This document shows, in pieces, positions 40,500 to 53,900 of a DNA stretch of 64,000 nucleotides. Below the pieces are notes generated by a model. The model did not search any database. It was not told the origin of the DNA and was given only the letters and a program-made list of their open reading frames with translations. The position numbers and the translations under genes are program-made. The DNA lies in NCBI GenBank assembly GCA_963989385.1, contig OZ022503.1, positions 51,582,858 to 51,646,857 on the forward strand, in the 5' to 3' direction. Within the stretch, counting starts at the first letter, position 1; every line of letters begins with the position of its first letter. The stretch comes from Ctena decussata (lineage: Eukaryota > Mollusca > Bivalvia > Lucinida > Lucinidae).

Positions 40500-43400
40500 T
40501 TGCAGTGCGCTTAAAGGGTAGCTAAGAGTCTAAGCTACCTCCATGCGGACAGCAAAGACTCTGATCAGACTGGGCGGATGCCCAGGCTGATCTGTGTCTT
40601 CGCTGGACGCACAACCACTTTGTTGGTTTTGTCGTGTCGCGGCTCATTTGTAAGAAGGAAATCAAAGAATACTTACGTTTTTTTTTTTGTAGTTCCCCTC
40701 CCCTCTCTCCCTCCTCGCAGAATCTGAAATGGAAAAAAGAAGAGAGACAAAAGAAGTCCAACACACTTGGGTTATAAAGCAACTATTAGCACATGAATTA
40801 ACCCACTGGGCACACAAGGTTGAATCAACACTGATTCAAAGTTGATTCAACGTCACGGCGTCGAATCAAAGTTGATTCAGTGTTGATTCTACGGCGAGTG
40901 CCTGTTGGGAACCAATCACAACACAACCTAACCTAGTTTAACATACTATTAGAGACAGAGCAAATATTGAACCAGTTTCACCCGAGTATACCTTATGCCT
41001 GACTTTACATTTATTGCAACTCATTTGTGAGAAGAAAATCAACCAATCACATCACAACCTAACCTAGCTTAACTTATCTTTTATTTTGACACGTGTACGA
41101 CAGGAGAAGAGAGAAACCAAAGGGGTGGACGCGTCCCGCACACAACGCTCAATCAACATTGAATCAACGTCGACTCAACGTCATGGGGCGTTGAATCAAC
41201 GTTGATTCAATGTTGACTTAACGTCATATGCCTCCCGGGGAGTTGGGCTGATATACCTATTAGAGACAGAGCAAATATTGGGTCAGTTTCACCAGAGTCT
41301 ACCTTATGCATGACTTTACATGTATTCCAACTCATTTGAGCCGCGACACGACAAAACCAACAATGTGGTTGTGCGCCCAGCGCAGACTCAGATCAGCCTG
41401 GGCATCCGCCCAGTCTGGTGAGAGTCTTTGCAGTGCGCTTAAAGGTTAGCTAAGAGTCTAAGCTACCTCCATGCGGACAGCAAAGACTCTGATCAGACTG
41501 GGCGGATGCCCAGGCTGATCTGAGTCTTCGCTGGACGCACAACCACTTTGTTGGTTTTGTCGTGTCGCGGCTCATTTGTAAGAAGGAAATCAAAGAATAC
41601 TTACGTTTTCTTTTGTAGTTCCCCCCCCCTCTCTCCCTCCTCGCAGAATCTGAAATGGAAAAAAGAAGAGAGACAAAAGAAGTCCAACACACTTGGGTTA
41701 TAAAGCAACTATTATCACATGATATAACCCACTGGGCACACAAGGTTGAATCAACACTGATTCAAAGTTGATTCAACGTCATGGCGTCGAATCAAAGTTG
41801 ATTCAGTGTTGATTCTACGGCGAGTGCCTGTTGGGAACCAATCACAACACAACCTAACCTAGTTTAACATACTATTAGAGACAGAGCAAATATTGAACCA
41901 GTTTCACCCGAGTATACCTTATGCCTGACTTTACATTTATTGCAACTCATTTGTGAGAAGAAAATCAACCAATCACATCACAACCTAACCTAGCTTAACT
42001 TATCTTTTATTTTGACACGTGTACGACAGGAGAAGAGAGAAACCAAAGGGGTGGACGCGTCCCGCACACAACGCTCAATCAACATTGAATCAACGTCGAC
42101 TCAACGTCATGGGGCGTTGAATCAACGTTGATTCAATGTTGACTTAACGTCGTATGCCTCCCGGGGAGTTGGGCTGATATACCTATTAGAGACAGAGCAA
42201 ATATTGGGCCAGTTTCACCAGAGTCTACCTTATGCATGACTTTACATGTATTGCAACTCATTTGAGCCGCGACACGACAAAACCAACAATGTGGTAGTGC
42301 GCCCAGCGCAGACTCAGATCAGCCTGGGCATCCGCCCAGTCTGGTGAGAGTCTTTGCAGTGCGCTTAAAGGGTAGCTAAGAGTCTAAGCTACCTCCATGC
42401 GGACAGCAAAGACTCTGGTCAGACTGGGCGAATGCCCAGGCTGATCTGAGTCTTCGCTGGACGCACAACCACTTTGTTGGTTTTGTTGTGTCGAGGCTCA
42501 TTTGTAAGAAGGAAATCAAAGAATACTTACGTGTTTTTTTTTGTAGTTCCCCCCCCCCCTTCTCTCTCCCTCCTCGCAGAATCTGAAATGGAAAAAAGAA
42601 GAGAGACAAAAGAAGTCCAACACACTTGGGTTATAAAGCAACTATTATCACATGACATAACCCACTGGGCACACAAGGTTGAATCAACACTGATTCAAAG
42701 TTGATTCAACGTCATGGCGTCGAATCAAAGTTGATTCAGTGTTGATTCTACGGCGAGTGCCTGTTGGGAACCAATCACAACACAACCTAACCTAGTTTAA
42801 CATACTATTAGAGACAGAGCAAATATTGAACCAGTTTCACCCGAGTATACCTTATGCCTGACTTTACATTTATTGCAACTCATTTGTGAGAAGAAAATCA
42901 ACCAATCACATCACAACCTAACCAACTTAACTTATCTTTTATTTTGACACGTGTACGACAGGAGAAGAGAGAAATCAAAGGGGTGGACGCGTCCCGCACA
43001 CAACGCTCAATCAACATTGAATCAACGTCGACTCAACGTCATGGGGCGTTGAATCAACGTTGATTCAATGTTGACTTAACGTCGTATGCCTCCCGGGGAG
43101 TTGGGCTGATATACCTATTAGAGACAGAGCAAATATTGGGCCAGTTTCACCAGAGTCTACCTTATGCATGACTTTACATGTATTCCAACTCATTTGAGCC
43201 GCGACACGACAAAACCAACAATGTGGTTGTGCGCCCAGCGCAGACTCAGATCAGCCTGGGCATCCGCCCAGTCTGGTGAGAGTCTTTGCAGTGCGCTTAA
43301 AGGGTAGCTAAGAGTCTAAGCTACCTCCATGCGGACAGCAAAGACTCTGATCAGACTGGGCGGATGCCCAGGCTGATCTGAGTCTTCGCTGGACGCACAA

Positions 43401-46400
43401 CCACTTTGTTGGTTTTGTCGTGTCGCGGCTCATTTGTAAGAAGGAAATCAAAGAATACTTACGTTTTTTTTTTTGTAGTTCCCCTCCCCTCTCTCCCTCC
43501 TCGCAGAATCTGAAATGGAAAAAAGAAGAGAGACAAAAGAAGTCCAACACACTTGGGTTATAAAGCAACTATTATCACATGACATAACCCACTGGGCACA
43601 CAAGGTTGAATCAACACTGATTCAAAGTTGATTCAACGTCATGGCGTCGAATCAAAGTTGATTCAGTGTTGATTCTACGGCGAGTGCCTGTTGGGAACCA
43701 ATCACAACACAACCTAACCTAGTTTAACATACTATTAGAGACAGAGCAAATATTGAACCAGTTTCACCCGAGTATACCTTATGCCTGACTTTACATTTAT
43801 TGCAACTCATTTGTGAGAAGAAAATCAACCAATCGCTACACAACCTGACCTAGCATAACTTATCTTTTATTTTGACACGTGTACGACAGGAGAAGAGAGA
43901 AACCAAAGGGGTGGACGCGTCCCGCACACAACGCTCAATCAACATTGAATCAACGTCGACTCAACGTCATGGGGCGTTGAATCAACGTTGATTCAATGTT
44001 GACTTAACGTCGTATGCCTCCCGGGGAGTTGGGCTGATATACCTATTAGAGACAGAGCAAATATTGGGCCAGTTTCACCAGAGTCTACCTTATGCATGAC
44101 TTTACATGTATTGCAACTCATTTGAGCCGCGACACGACAAAACCAACAATGTGGTTGTGCGCCTAGCGCAGACTCAGATCAGCCTGGGCATCCGCCCAGT
44201 CTGGTGAGAGTCTTTGCAGTGCGCTTAAAGGGTAGCTAAGAGTCTAAGCTACCTCCATGCGGACAGCAAAGACTCTGATCAGACTGGGCGGATGCCCAGG
44301 CTGATCTGTGTCTTCGCTGGACGCACAACCACTTTGTTGGTTTTGTCGTGTCGCGGCTCATTTGTAAGAAGGAAATCAAAGAATACTTACGTTTTTTTTT
44401 TTGTAGTTCCCCTCCCCTCTCTCCCTCCTCGCAGAATCTGAAATGGAAAAAAGAAGAGAGACAAAAGAAGTCCAACACACTTGGGTTATAAAGCAACTAT
44501 TAGCACATGAATTAACCCACTGGGCACACAAGGTTGAATCAACACTGATTCAAAGTTGATTCAACGTCACGGCGTCGAATCAAAGTTGATTCAGTGTTGA
44601 TTCTACGGCGAGTGCCTGTTGGGAACCAATCACAACACAACCTAACCTAGTTTAACATACTATTAGAGACAGAGCAAATATTGAACCAGTTTCACCCGAG
44701 TATACCTTATGCCTGACTTTACATTTATTGCAACTCATTTGTGAGAAGAAAATCAACCAATCACATCACAACCTAACCTAGCTTAACTTATCTTTTATTT
44801 TGACACGTGTACGACAGGAGAAGAGAGAAACCAAAGGGGTGGACGCGTCCCGCACACAACGCTCAATCAACATTGAATCAACGTCGACTCAACGTCATGG
44901 GGCGTTGAATCAACGTTGATTCAATGTTGACTTAACGTCATATGCCTCCCGGGGAGTTGGGCTGATATACCTATTAGAGACAGAGCAAATATTGGGTCAG
45001 TTTCACCAGAGTCTACCTTATGCATGACTTTACATGTATTCCAACTCATTTGAGCCGCGACACGACAAAACCAACAATGTGGTTGTGCGCCCAGCGCAGA
45101 CTCAGATCAGCCTGGGCATCCGCCCAGTCTGGTGAGAGTCTTTGCAGTGCGCTTAAAGGTTAGCTAAGAGTCTAAGCTACCTCCATGCGGACAGCAAAGA
45201 CTCTGATCAGACTGGGCGGATGCCCAGGCTGATCTGAGTCTTCGCTGGACGCACAACCACTTTGTTGGTTTTGTCGTGTCGCGGCTCATTTGTAAGAAGG
45301 AAATCAAAGAATACTTACGTTTTCTTTTGTAGTTCCCCCCCCCCTCTCTCCCTCCTCGCAGAATCTGAAATGGAAAAAAGAAGAGAGACAAAAGAAGTCC
45401 AACACACTTGGGTTATAAAGCAACTATTATCACATGATATAACCCACTGGGCACACAAGGTTGAATCAACACTGATTCAAAGTTGATTCAACGTCATGGC
45501 GTCGAATCAAAGTTGATTCAGTGTTGATTCTACGGCGAGTGCCTGTTGGGAACCAATCACAACACAACCTAACCTAGTTTAACATACTATTAGAGACAGA
45601 GCAAATATTGAACCAGTTTCACCCGAGTATACCTTATGCCTGACTTTACATTTATTGCAACTCATTTGTGAGAAGAAAATCAACCAATCACATCACAACC
45701 TAACCTAGCTTAACTTATCTTTTATTTTGACACGTGTACGACAGGAGAAGAGAGAAACCAAAGGGGTGGACGCGTCCCGCACACAACGCTCAATCAACAT
45801 TGAATCAACGTCGACTCAACGTCATGGGGCGTTGAATCAACGTTGATTCAATGTTGACTTAACGTCGTATGCCTCCCGGGGAGTTGGGCTGATATACCTA
45901 TTAGAGACAGAGCAAATATTGGGCCAGTTTCACCAGAGTCTACCTTATGCATGACTTTACATGTATTGCAACTCATTTGAGCCGCGACACGACAAAACCA
46001 ACAATGTGGTAGTGCGCCCAGCGCAGACTCAGATCAGCCTGGGCATCCGCCCAGTCTGGTGAGAGTCTTTGCAGTGCGCTTAAAGGGTAGCTAAGAGTCT
46101 AAGCTACCTCCATGCGGACAGCAAAGACTCTGGTCAGACTGGGCGAATGCCCAGGCTGATCTGAGTCTTCGCTGGACGCACAACCACTTTGTTGGTTTTG
46201 TTGTGTCGAGGCTCATTTGTAAGAAGGAAATCAAAGAATACTTACGTGTTTTTTTTTGTAGTTCCCCCCCCCCCTTCTCTCTCCCTCCTCGCAGAATCTG
46301 AAATGGAAAAAAGAAGAGAGACAAAAGAAGTCCAACACACTTGGGTTATAAAGCAACTATTATCACATGACATAACCCACTGGGCACACAAGGTTGAATC

Positions 46401-47900
46401 AACACTGATTCAAAGTTGATTCAACGTCATGGCGTCGAATCAAAGTTGATTCAGTGTTGATTCTACGGCGAGTGCCTGTTGGGAACCAATCACAACACAA
46501 CCTAACCTAGTTTAACATACTATTAGAGACAGAGCAAATATTGAACCAGTTTCACCCGAGTATACCTTATGCCTGACTTTACATTTATTGCAACTCATTT
46601 GTGAGAAGAAAATCAACCAATCACATCACAACCTAACCAACTTAACTTATCTTTTATTTTGACACGTGTACGACAGGAGAAGAGAGAAATCAAAGGGGTG
46701 GACGCGTCCCGCACACAACGCTCAATCAACATTGAATCAACGTCGACTCAACGTCATGGGGCGTTGAATCAACGTTGATTCAATGTTGACTTAACGTCGT
46801 ATGCCTCCCGGGGAGTTGGGCTGATATACCTATTAGAGACAGAGCAAATATTGGGCCAGTTTCACCAGAGTCTACCTTATGCATGACTTTACATGTATTC
46901 CAACTCATTTGAGCCGCGACACGACAAAACCAACAATGTGGTTGTGCGCCCAGCGCAGACTCAGATCAGCCTGGGCATCCGCCCAGTCTGGTGAGAGTCT
47001 TTGCAGTGCGCTTAAAGGGTAGCTAAGAGTCTAAGCTACCTCCATGCGGACAGCAAAGACTCTGATTAGACTGGGCGGATGCCCAGGCTGATCTGAGTCT
47101 TCGCTGGACGCACAACCACTTTGTTGGTTTTGTCGTGTCGCGGCTCATTTGTAAGAAGGAAATCAAAGAATACTTACGTTTTTTTTTTTGTAGTTCCCCT
47201 CCCCTCTCTCCCTCCTCGCAGAATCTGAAATGGAAAAAAGAAGAGAGACAAAAGAAGTCCAACACACTTGGGTTATAAAGCAACTATTATCACATGACAT
47301 AACCCACTGGGCACACAAGGTTGAATCAACACTGATTCAAAGTTGATTCAACGTCATGGCGTCGAATCAAAGTTGATTCAGTGTTGATTCTACGGCGAGT
47401 GCCTGTTGGGAACCAATCACAACACAACCTAACCTAGTTTAACATACTATTAGAGACAGAGCAAATATTGAACCAGTTTCACCCGAGTATACCTTATGCC
47501 TGACTTTACATTTATTGCAACTCATTTGTGAGAAGAAAATCAACCAATCGCTACACAACCTGACCTAGCATAACTTATCTTTTATTTTGACACGTGTACG
47601 ACAGGAGAAGAGAGAAACCAAAGGGGTGGACGCGTCCCGCACACAACGCTCAATCAACATTGAATCAACGTCGACTCAACGTCATGGGGCGTTGAATCAA
47701 CGTTGATTCAATGTTGACTTAACGTCGTATGCCTCCCGGGGAGTTGGGCTGATATACCTATTAGAGACAGAGCAAATATTGGGCCAGTTTCACCATAGTC
47801 TACCTTATGCATGACTTTACATGTATTGCAACTCATTTGAGCCGCGACAAGACAAAACCAACAATGTGGTTGTGCGCCCAGCGCAGACTCAGATCAGCCT
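40500..47900. repeat. Higher-order repeat of about 3.715 kb (four monomers), two copies
   Basis: Rare variants recur 3714-3715 bp apart: AGCACATGAATTAACCCAC near 40789 and 44503; CATGATATAACCC near 41719 and 45434; GTGGTAGTGCGCC near 42293 and 46008; ACCAACTTAAC near 42921 and 46636; CAATCGCTACACAACC near 43832 and 47547. The unit near 39588 (with AAAGGATACTTACG) has no counterpart in the second copy, so the duplication starts near 40.5 kb. The boundary between copies is near 44.2 kb. Confidence 0.8.
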
Positions 47901-50900
47901 GGGCATCCGCCCAGTCTGGTGAGGGTCTTTGCAGTGCGCTTAAAGGGTAGCTAAGAGTCTAAGCTACCTCCATGCGGACAGCAAAGACTCTGATCAGACT
48001 GGGCGGATGCCCAGGCTGATCTGAGTCTTCGCTGGACGCACAACCACTTTGTTGGTTTTGTCGTGTCGCGGCTCATTTGTAAGAAGGAAATCAAAGAAAA
48101 CTTACGTTTTTTTTTGTAGTTCCCCCCCCCCCCTCTCTCCCTCCTCGCAGAATCTGAAATGGAAAAAAGAAGAGAGACAAAAGAAGTCCAACACACTTGG
48201 GTTATAAAGCAACTATTATCACATGACATAACCCACTGGGCACACAAGGTTGAATCAACACTGATTCAAAGTTGATTCAACGTCATGGCGTCGAATCAAA
48301 GTTGATTCAGTGTTGATTCTACGGCGAGTGCCTGTTGGGAACCAATCACAACACAACCTAACCTAGTTTAACATACTATTAGAGACAGAGCAAATATTGA
48401 ACCAGTTTCACCCGAGTATACCTTATGCCTGACTTTACATTTATTGCAACTCATTTGTGAGAAGAAAATCAACCAATCACATCACAACCTAACCTAGCTT
48501 AACTTATCTTTTATTTTGACACGTGTACGACAGGAGAAGAGAGAAACCAAAGGGGTGGACGCGTCCCGCACACAACGCTCAATCAACATTGAATCAACGT
48601 CGACTCAACGTCATGGGGCGTTGAATCAACGTTGATTCAATGTTGACTTAACGTCGTATGCCTCCCGGGGAGTTGGGCTGATATACCTATTAGAGACAGA
48701 GCAAATATTGGGCCAGTTTCACCAGAGTCTACCTTATGCATGACTTTACATGTATTCCAACTCATTTGAGCCGCGACAAGACAAAACCAACAATGTGGTT
48801 GTGCGCCCAGCGCAGACTCAGATCAGCCTGGGCATCCGCCCAGTCTGGTGAGAGTCTTTGCAGTGCGCTTAAAGGGTAGCTAAGAGTCTAAGCTACCTCC
48901 ATGCGGACAGCAAAGACTCTGATCAGACTGGGCAGATGCCCAGGCTGATCTGAGTCTTCGCTGGACGCACAACCACTTTGTTGGTTTTGTCGTGTCGCGG
49001 CTCATTTGTAAGAAGGAAATCAAAGAATACTTACGTTTTTTTTTTGTAGTTCCCCCCCCCCCTCTCTCCCTCCTCGCAGAATCTGAAATGGAAAAAAGAA
49101 GAGAGACAAAAGAAGTCCAACACACTTGGGTTATAAAGCAACTATTATCACATGACATAACCCACTGGGCACACAAGGTTGAATCAACACTGATTCAAAG
49201 TTGATTCAACGTCATGGCGTCGAATCAAAGTTGATTCAGTGTTGATTCTACGGCGAATGCCTGTTGGGAACCAATCACAACACAACCTTACCTAGTTTAA
49301 CATACTATTAGAGACAGAGCAAATATTGAACCAGTTTCACCCGAGTATACCTTATGCCTGACTTTACATTTATTGCAACTCATTTGTGAGAAGAAAATCA
49401 ACCAATCACAACACAACCTAACCTAGCTTAACTTATCTTTTATTTTGACACGTGTACGACAGGAGAAGAGAGAAAACAAAGGGGTGGACGCGTCCCGCAC
49501 ACAACGCTCAATCAACATTGAATCAACGTCGACTCAACGTCATGGGGCGTTGAATCAACGTTGATTCAATGTTGACTTAACGTCGTATGCCTCCCGGGGA
49601 GTTGGGCTGATATACCTATTAGAGACAGAGCAAATATTGGGCCAGTTTCACCAGAGTCTACCTTATGCATGACTTTACATGTATTCCAACTCATTTGAGC
49701 CGCGACACGACAAAACCAACAATGTGGTTGTGCGCCCAGCGCAGACTCAGATCAGCCTGGGCATCCGCCCAGTCTGGTGAGAGTCTTTGCAGTGCGCTTA
49801 AAGGGTAGCTAAGAGTCTAAGCTACCTCCATGCGGACAGCAAAGACTCTGATCAGACTGGGCGGATGCCCAGGCTGATCTGAGTCTTCGCTGGACGCACA
49901 ACCACTTTGTTGGTTTTGTCGTGTCGCGGCTCATTTGTAAGAAGGAAATCAAAGAATACTTACGTTTTTTTTTTGTAGTTCCCCCCCCCCTCTCTCCCTC
50001 CTCGCAGAATCTGAAATGGAAAAAAGAAGAGAGACAAAAGAAGTCCAACACACTTGGGTTATAAAGCAACTATTATCACATGACATAACCCACTGGGCAC
50101 ACAAGGTTGAATCAACACTGATTCAAAGTTGATTCAACGTCATGGCGTCAAATCAAAGTTGATTCAGTGTTGATTCTACGGCGAGTGCCTGTTGGGAACC
50201 AATCACAACACAACCTAACCTAGTTTAACATACTATTAGAGACAGAGCAAATATTAAACCAGTTTCAACCGAGTATACCTTATGCCTGACTTTACATTTA
50301 TTGCAACTCATTTGTGAGAAGAAAATCAACCAATCATATCACAACCTAACCTAGCTTAACTTATCTTTTATTTTGACACGTGTACGACAGGAGAAGAGAG
50401 AAACCAAAGGGGTGGACGCGTCCCGCACACAACGCTCAATCAACATTGAATCAACGTCGACTCAACGTCATGGGGCGTTGAATCAACGTTGATTCAATGT
50501 TGACTTAACGTCGTATGCCTCCCGGGGAGTTGGGCTGATATACCTATTAGAGACAGAGCAAATATTGGGCCAGTTTCACCAGAGTCTACCTTATGCATGA
50601 CTTTACATGTATTTCAACTCATTTGAGCCGCGACACGACAAAACCAACAATGTGGTTACGCGCCCAGCGCAGACTCAGATCAGCCTGGGCATCCGCCCAG
50701 TCTGGTGAGAGTCTTTGCAGTGTGCTTAAAGGGTAGCTAAGAGTCTAAGCTACCTTCATGCGGACAGCAAAGACTCTGATCAGACTGGGCGGATGCCCAG
50801 GCTGATCTGAGTCTTCGCTGGACGCACAACCACTTTGTTGGTTTTGTCGTGTCGCGGCTCATTTGTAAGAAGGAAATCAAAGAATACTTACGTTTTTTTT

Positions 50901-53900
50901 TTGTAGTTCCCCCCCCCCCCCCCTCTCTCCCTCCTCGCAGAATCTGAAATGGAAAAAAGAAGAGAGACAAAAGAAGTCCAACACACTTGGGTTATAAAGC
51001 AACTATTATCACATGACATAACCCACTGGGCACACAAGGTTGAATCAACACTGATTCAAAGTTGATTCAACGTCATGGCGTCGAATCAAAGTTGATTCAG
51101 TGTTGATTCTACGGCGAATGCCTGTTGGGAACCAATCACAACACAACCTTACCTAGTTTAACATACTATTAGAGACAGAGCAAATATTGAACCAGTTTCA
51201 CCCGAGTATACCTTATGCCTGACTTTACATTTATTGCAACTCATTTGTGAGAAGAAAATCAACCAATCACATCACAACCTAACCTAGCTTAACTTATCTT
51301 TTATTTTGACACGTGTACGACAGGAGAAGAGAGAAACCAAAGGGGTGGACGCGTCCCGCACACAACGCTCAATCAACATTGAATCAACGTCGACTCAACG
51401 TCATGGGGCGTTGAATCAACGTTGATTCAATGTTGACTTAACGTCGTATGCCTCCCGGGGAGTTGGGCTGATATACCTATTAGAGACAGAGCAAATATTG
51501 GGCCAGTTTCACCAGAGTCTACCTTATGCATGACTTTACATGTATTCCAACTCATTTGAGCCGCGACACGACAAAACCAACAATGTGGTTGTGCGCCCAG
51601 CGCAGACTCAGATCAGCCTGGGCATCCGCCCAGTCTGGTGAGAGTCTTTGCAGTGCGCTTAAAGGGTAGCTAAGAGTCTAAGCTACCTCCATGCGGACAG
51701 CAAAGACTCTGATCAGACTGGGCGGATGCCCAGGCTGATCTGAGTCTTCGCTGGACGCACAACCACTTTGTTGGTTTTGTCGTGTCGCGGCTCATTTGTA
51801 AGAAGGAAATCAAAGAATACTTACGTTTTTTTTTTGTAGTTCCCCCCCCCCCCCCTCTCTCCCTCCTCGCAGAATCTGAAATGGAAAAAAGAAGAGAGAC
51901 AAAAGAAGTCCAACACACTTGGGTTATAAAGCAACTATTATCACATGACATAACCCACTGGGCACACAAGGTTGAATCAACACTGATTCAAAGTTGATTC
52001 AACGTCATGGCGTCAAATCAAAGTTGATTCAGTGTTGATTCTACGGCGAGTGCCTGTTGGGAACCAATCACAACACAACCTAACCTAGTTTAACATACTA
52101 TTAGAGACAGAACAAATATTAAACCAGTTTCAACCGAGTATACCTTATGCCTGACTTTACATTTATTGCAACTCATTTGTGAGAAGAAAATCAACCAATC
52201 ATATCACAACCTAACCTAGCTTAACTTATCTTTTATTTTGACACGTGTACGACAGGAGAAGAGAGAAACCAAAGGGGTGGACGCGTCCCGCACACAACTC
52301 TCAATCAACATTGAATCAACGTCGACTCAACGTCATGGGGCGTTGAATCAACGTTGATTCAATGTTGACTTAACGTCGTATGCCTCCCGGGGAGTTGGGC
52401 TGATATACCTATTAGAGACAGAGCAAATATTGGGCCAGTTTCACCAGAGTCTACCTTATGCATGACTTTACATGTATTTCAACTCATTTGAGCCGCGACA
52501 CGACAAAACCAACAATGTGGTTACGCGCCCAGCGCAGACTCAGATCAGCCTGGGCATCCGCCCAGTCTGGTGAGAGTCTTTGCAGTGTGCTTAAAGGGTA
52601 GCTAAGAGTCTAAGCTACCTTCATGCGGACAGCAAAGACTCTGATCAGACTGGGCGGATGCCCAGGCTGATCTGAGTCTTCGCTGGACGCACAACCACTT
52701 TGTTGGTTTTGTCGTGTCGCGGCTCATTTGTAAGAAGGAAATCAAAGAATACTTACGTTTTTTTTTTTGTAGTTCCCCTCCCCTCTCTCCCTCCTCGCAG
52801 AATCTGAAATGGAAAAAAGAAGAGAGACAAAAGAAGTCCAACACACTTGGGTTATAAAGCAACTATTATCACATGACATAACCCACTGGGCACACAAGGT
52901 TGAATCAACACTGATTCAAAGTTGATTCAACGTCATGGCGTCGAATCAAAGTTGATTCAGTGTTGATTCTACGGCGAGTGCCTGTTGGGAACCAATCACA
53001 ACACAACCTAACCTAGTTTAACATACTATTAGAGACAGAGCAAATATTGAACCAGTTTCACCCGAGTATACCTTATGCCTGACTTTACATTTATTGCAAC
53101 TCATTTGTGAGAAGAAAATCAATCAATCACAACACAACCTGACCTAGCATAACTTATCTTTTATTTTGACACGTGTACGACAGGAGAAGAGAGAAACCAA
53201 AGGGGTGGACGCGTCCCGCACACAACGCTCTATTCAACATTGAATCAAAGTCGACTCAACGTCATGGGGCGTTGAATCAACGTTGATTCAATGTTGACTT
53301 AACGTCGTATGCCTCCCGGGGAGTTGGGCTGATATACCTATTAGAGACAGAGCAAATATTGGGCCAGTTTCACCATAGTCTACCTTATGCATGACTTTAC
53401 ATGTATTGCAACTCATTTGAGCCGCGACAAGACAAAACCAACAATGTGGTTGTGCGCCCAGCGCAGACTCAGATCAGCCTGGGCATCCGCCCAGTCTGGT
53501 GAGGGTCTTTGCAGTGCGCTTAAAGGGTAGCTAAGAGTCTAAGCTACCTCCATGCGGACAGCAAAGACTCTGATCAGACTGGGCGGATGCCCAGGCTGAT
53601 CTGAGTGTTCGCTGGACGCACAACCACTTTGTTGGTTTTGTCGTGTCGCGGCTCATTTGTAAGAAGGAAATCAAAGAATACTTACGTTTTTTTTGTAGTT
53701 CCCCCCCCCCCCTCTCTCCCTCCTCGCAGAATCTGAAATGGAAAAAAGAAGAGAGACAAAAGAAGTCCAACACACTTGGGTTATAAAGCAACTATTATCA
53801 CATGACATAACCCACTGGGCACACAAGGTTGAATCAACACTGATTCAAAGTTGATTCAACGTCATGGCGTCGAATCAAAGTTGATTCAGTGTTGATTCTA

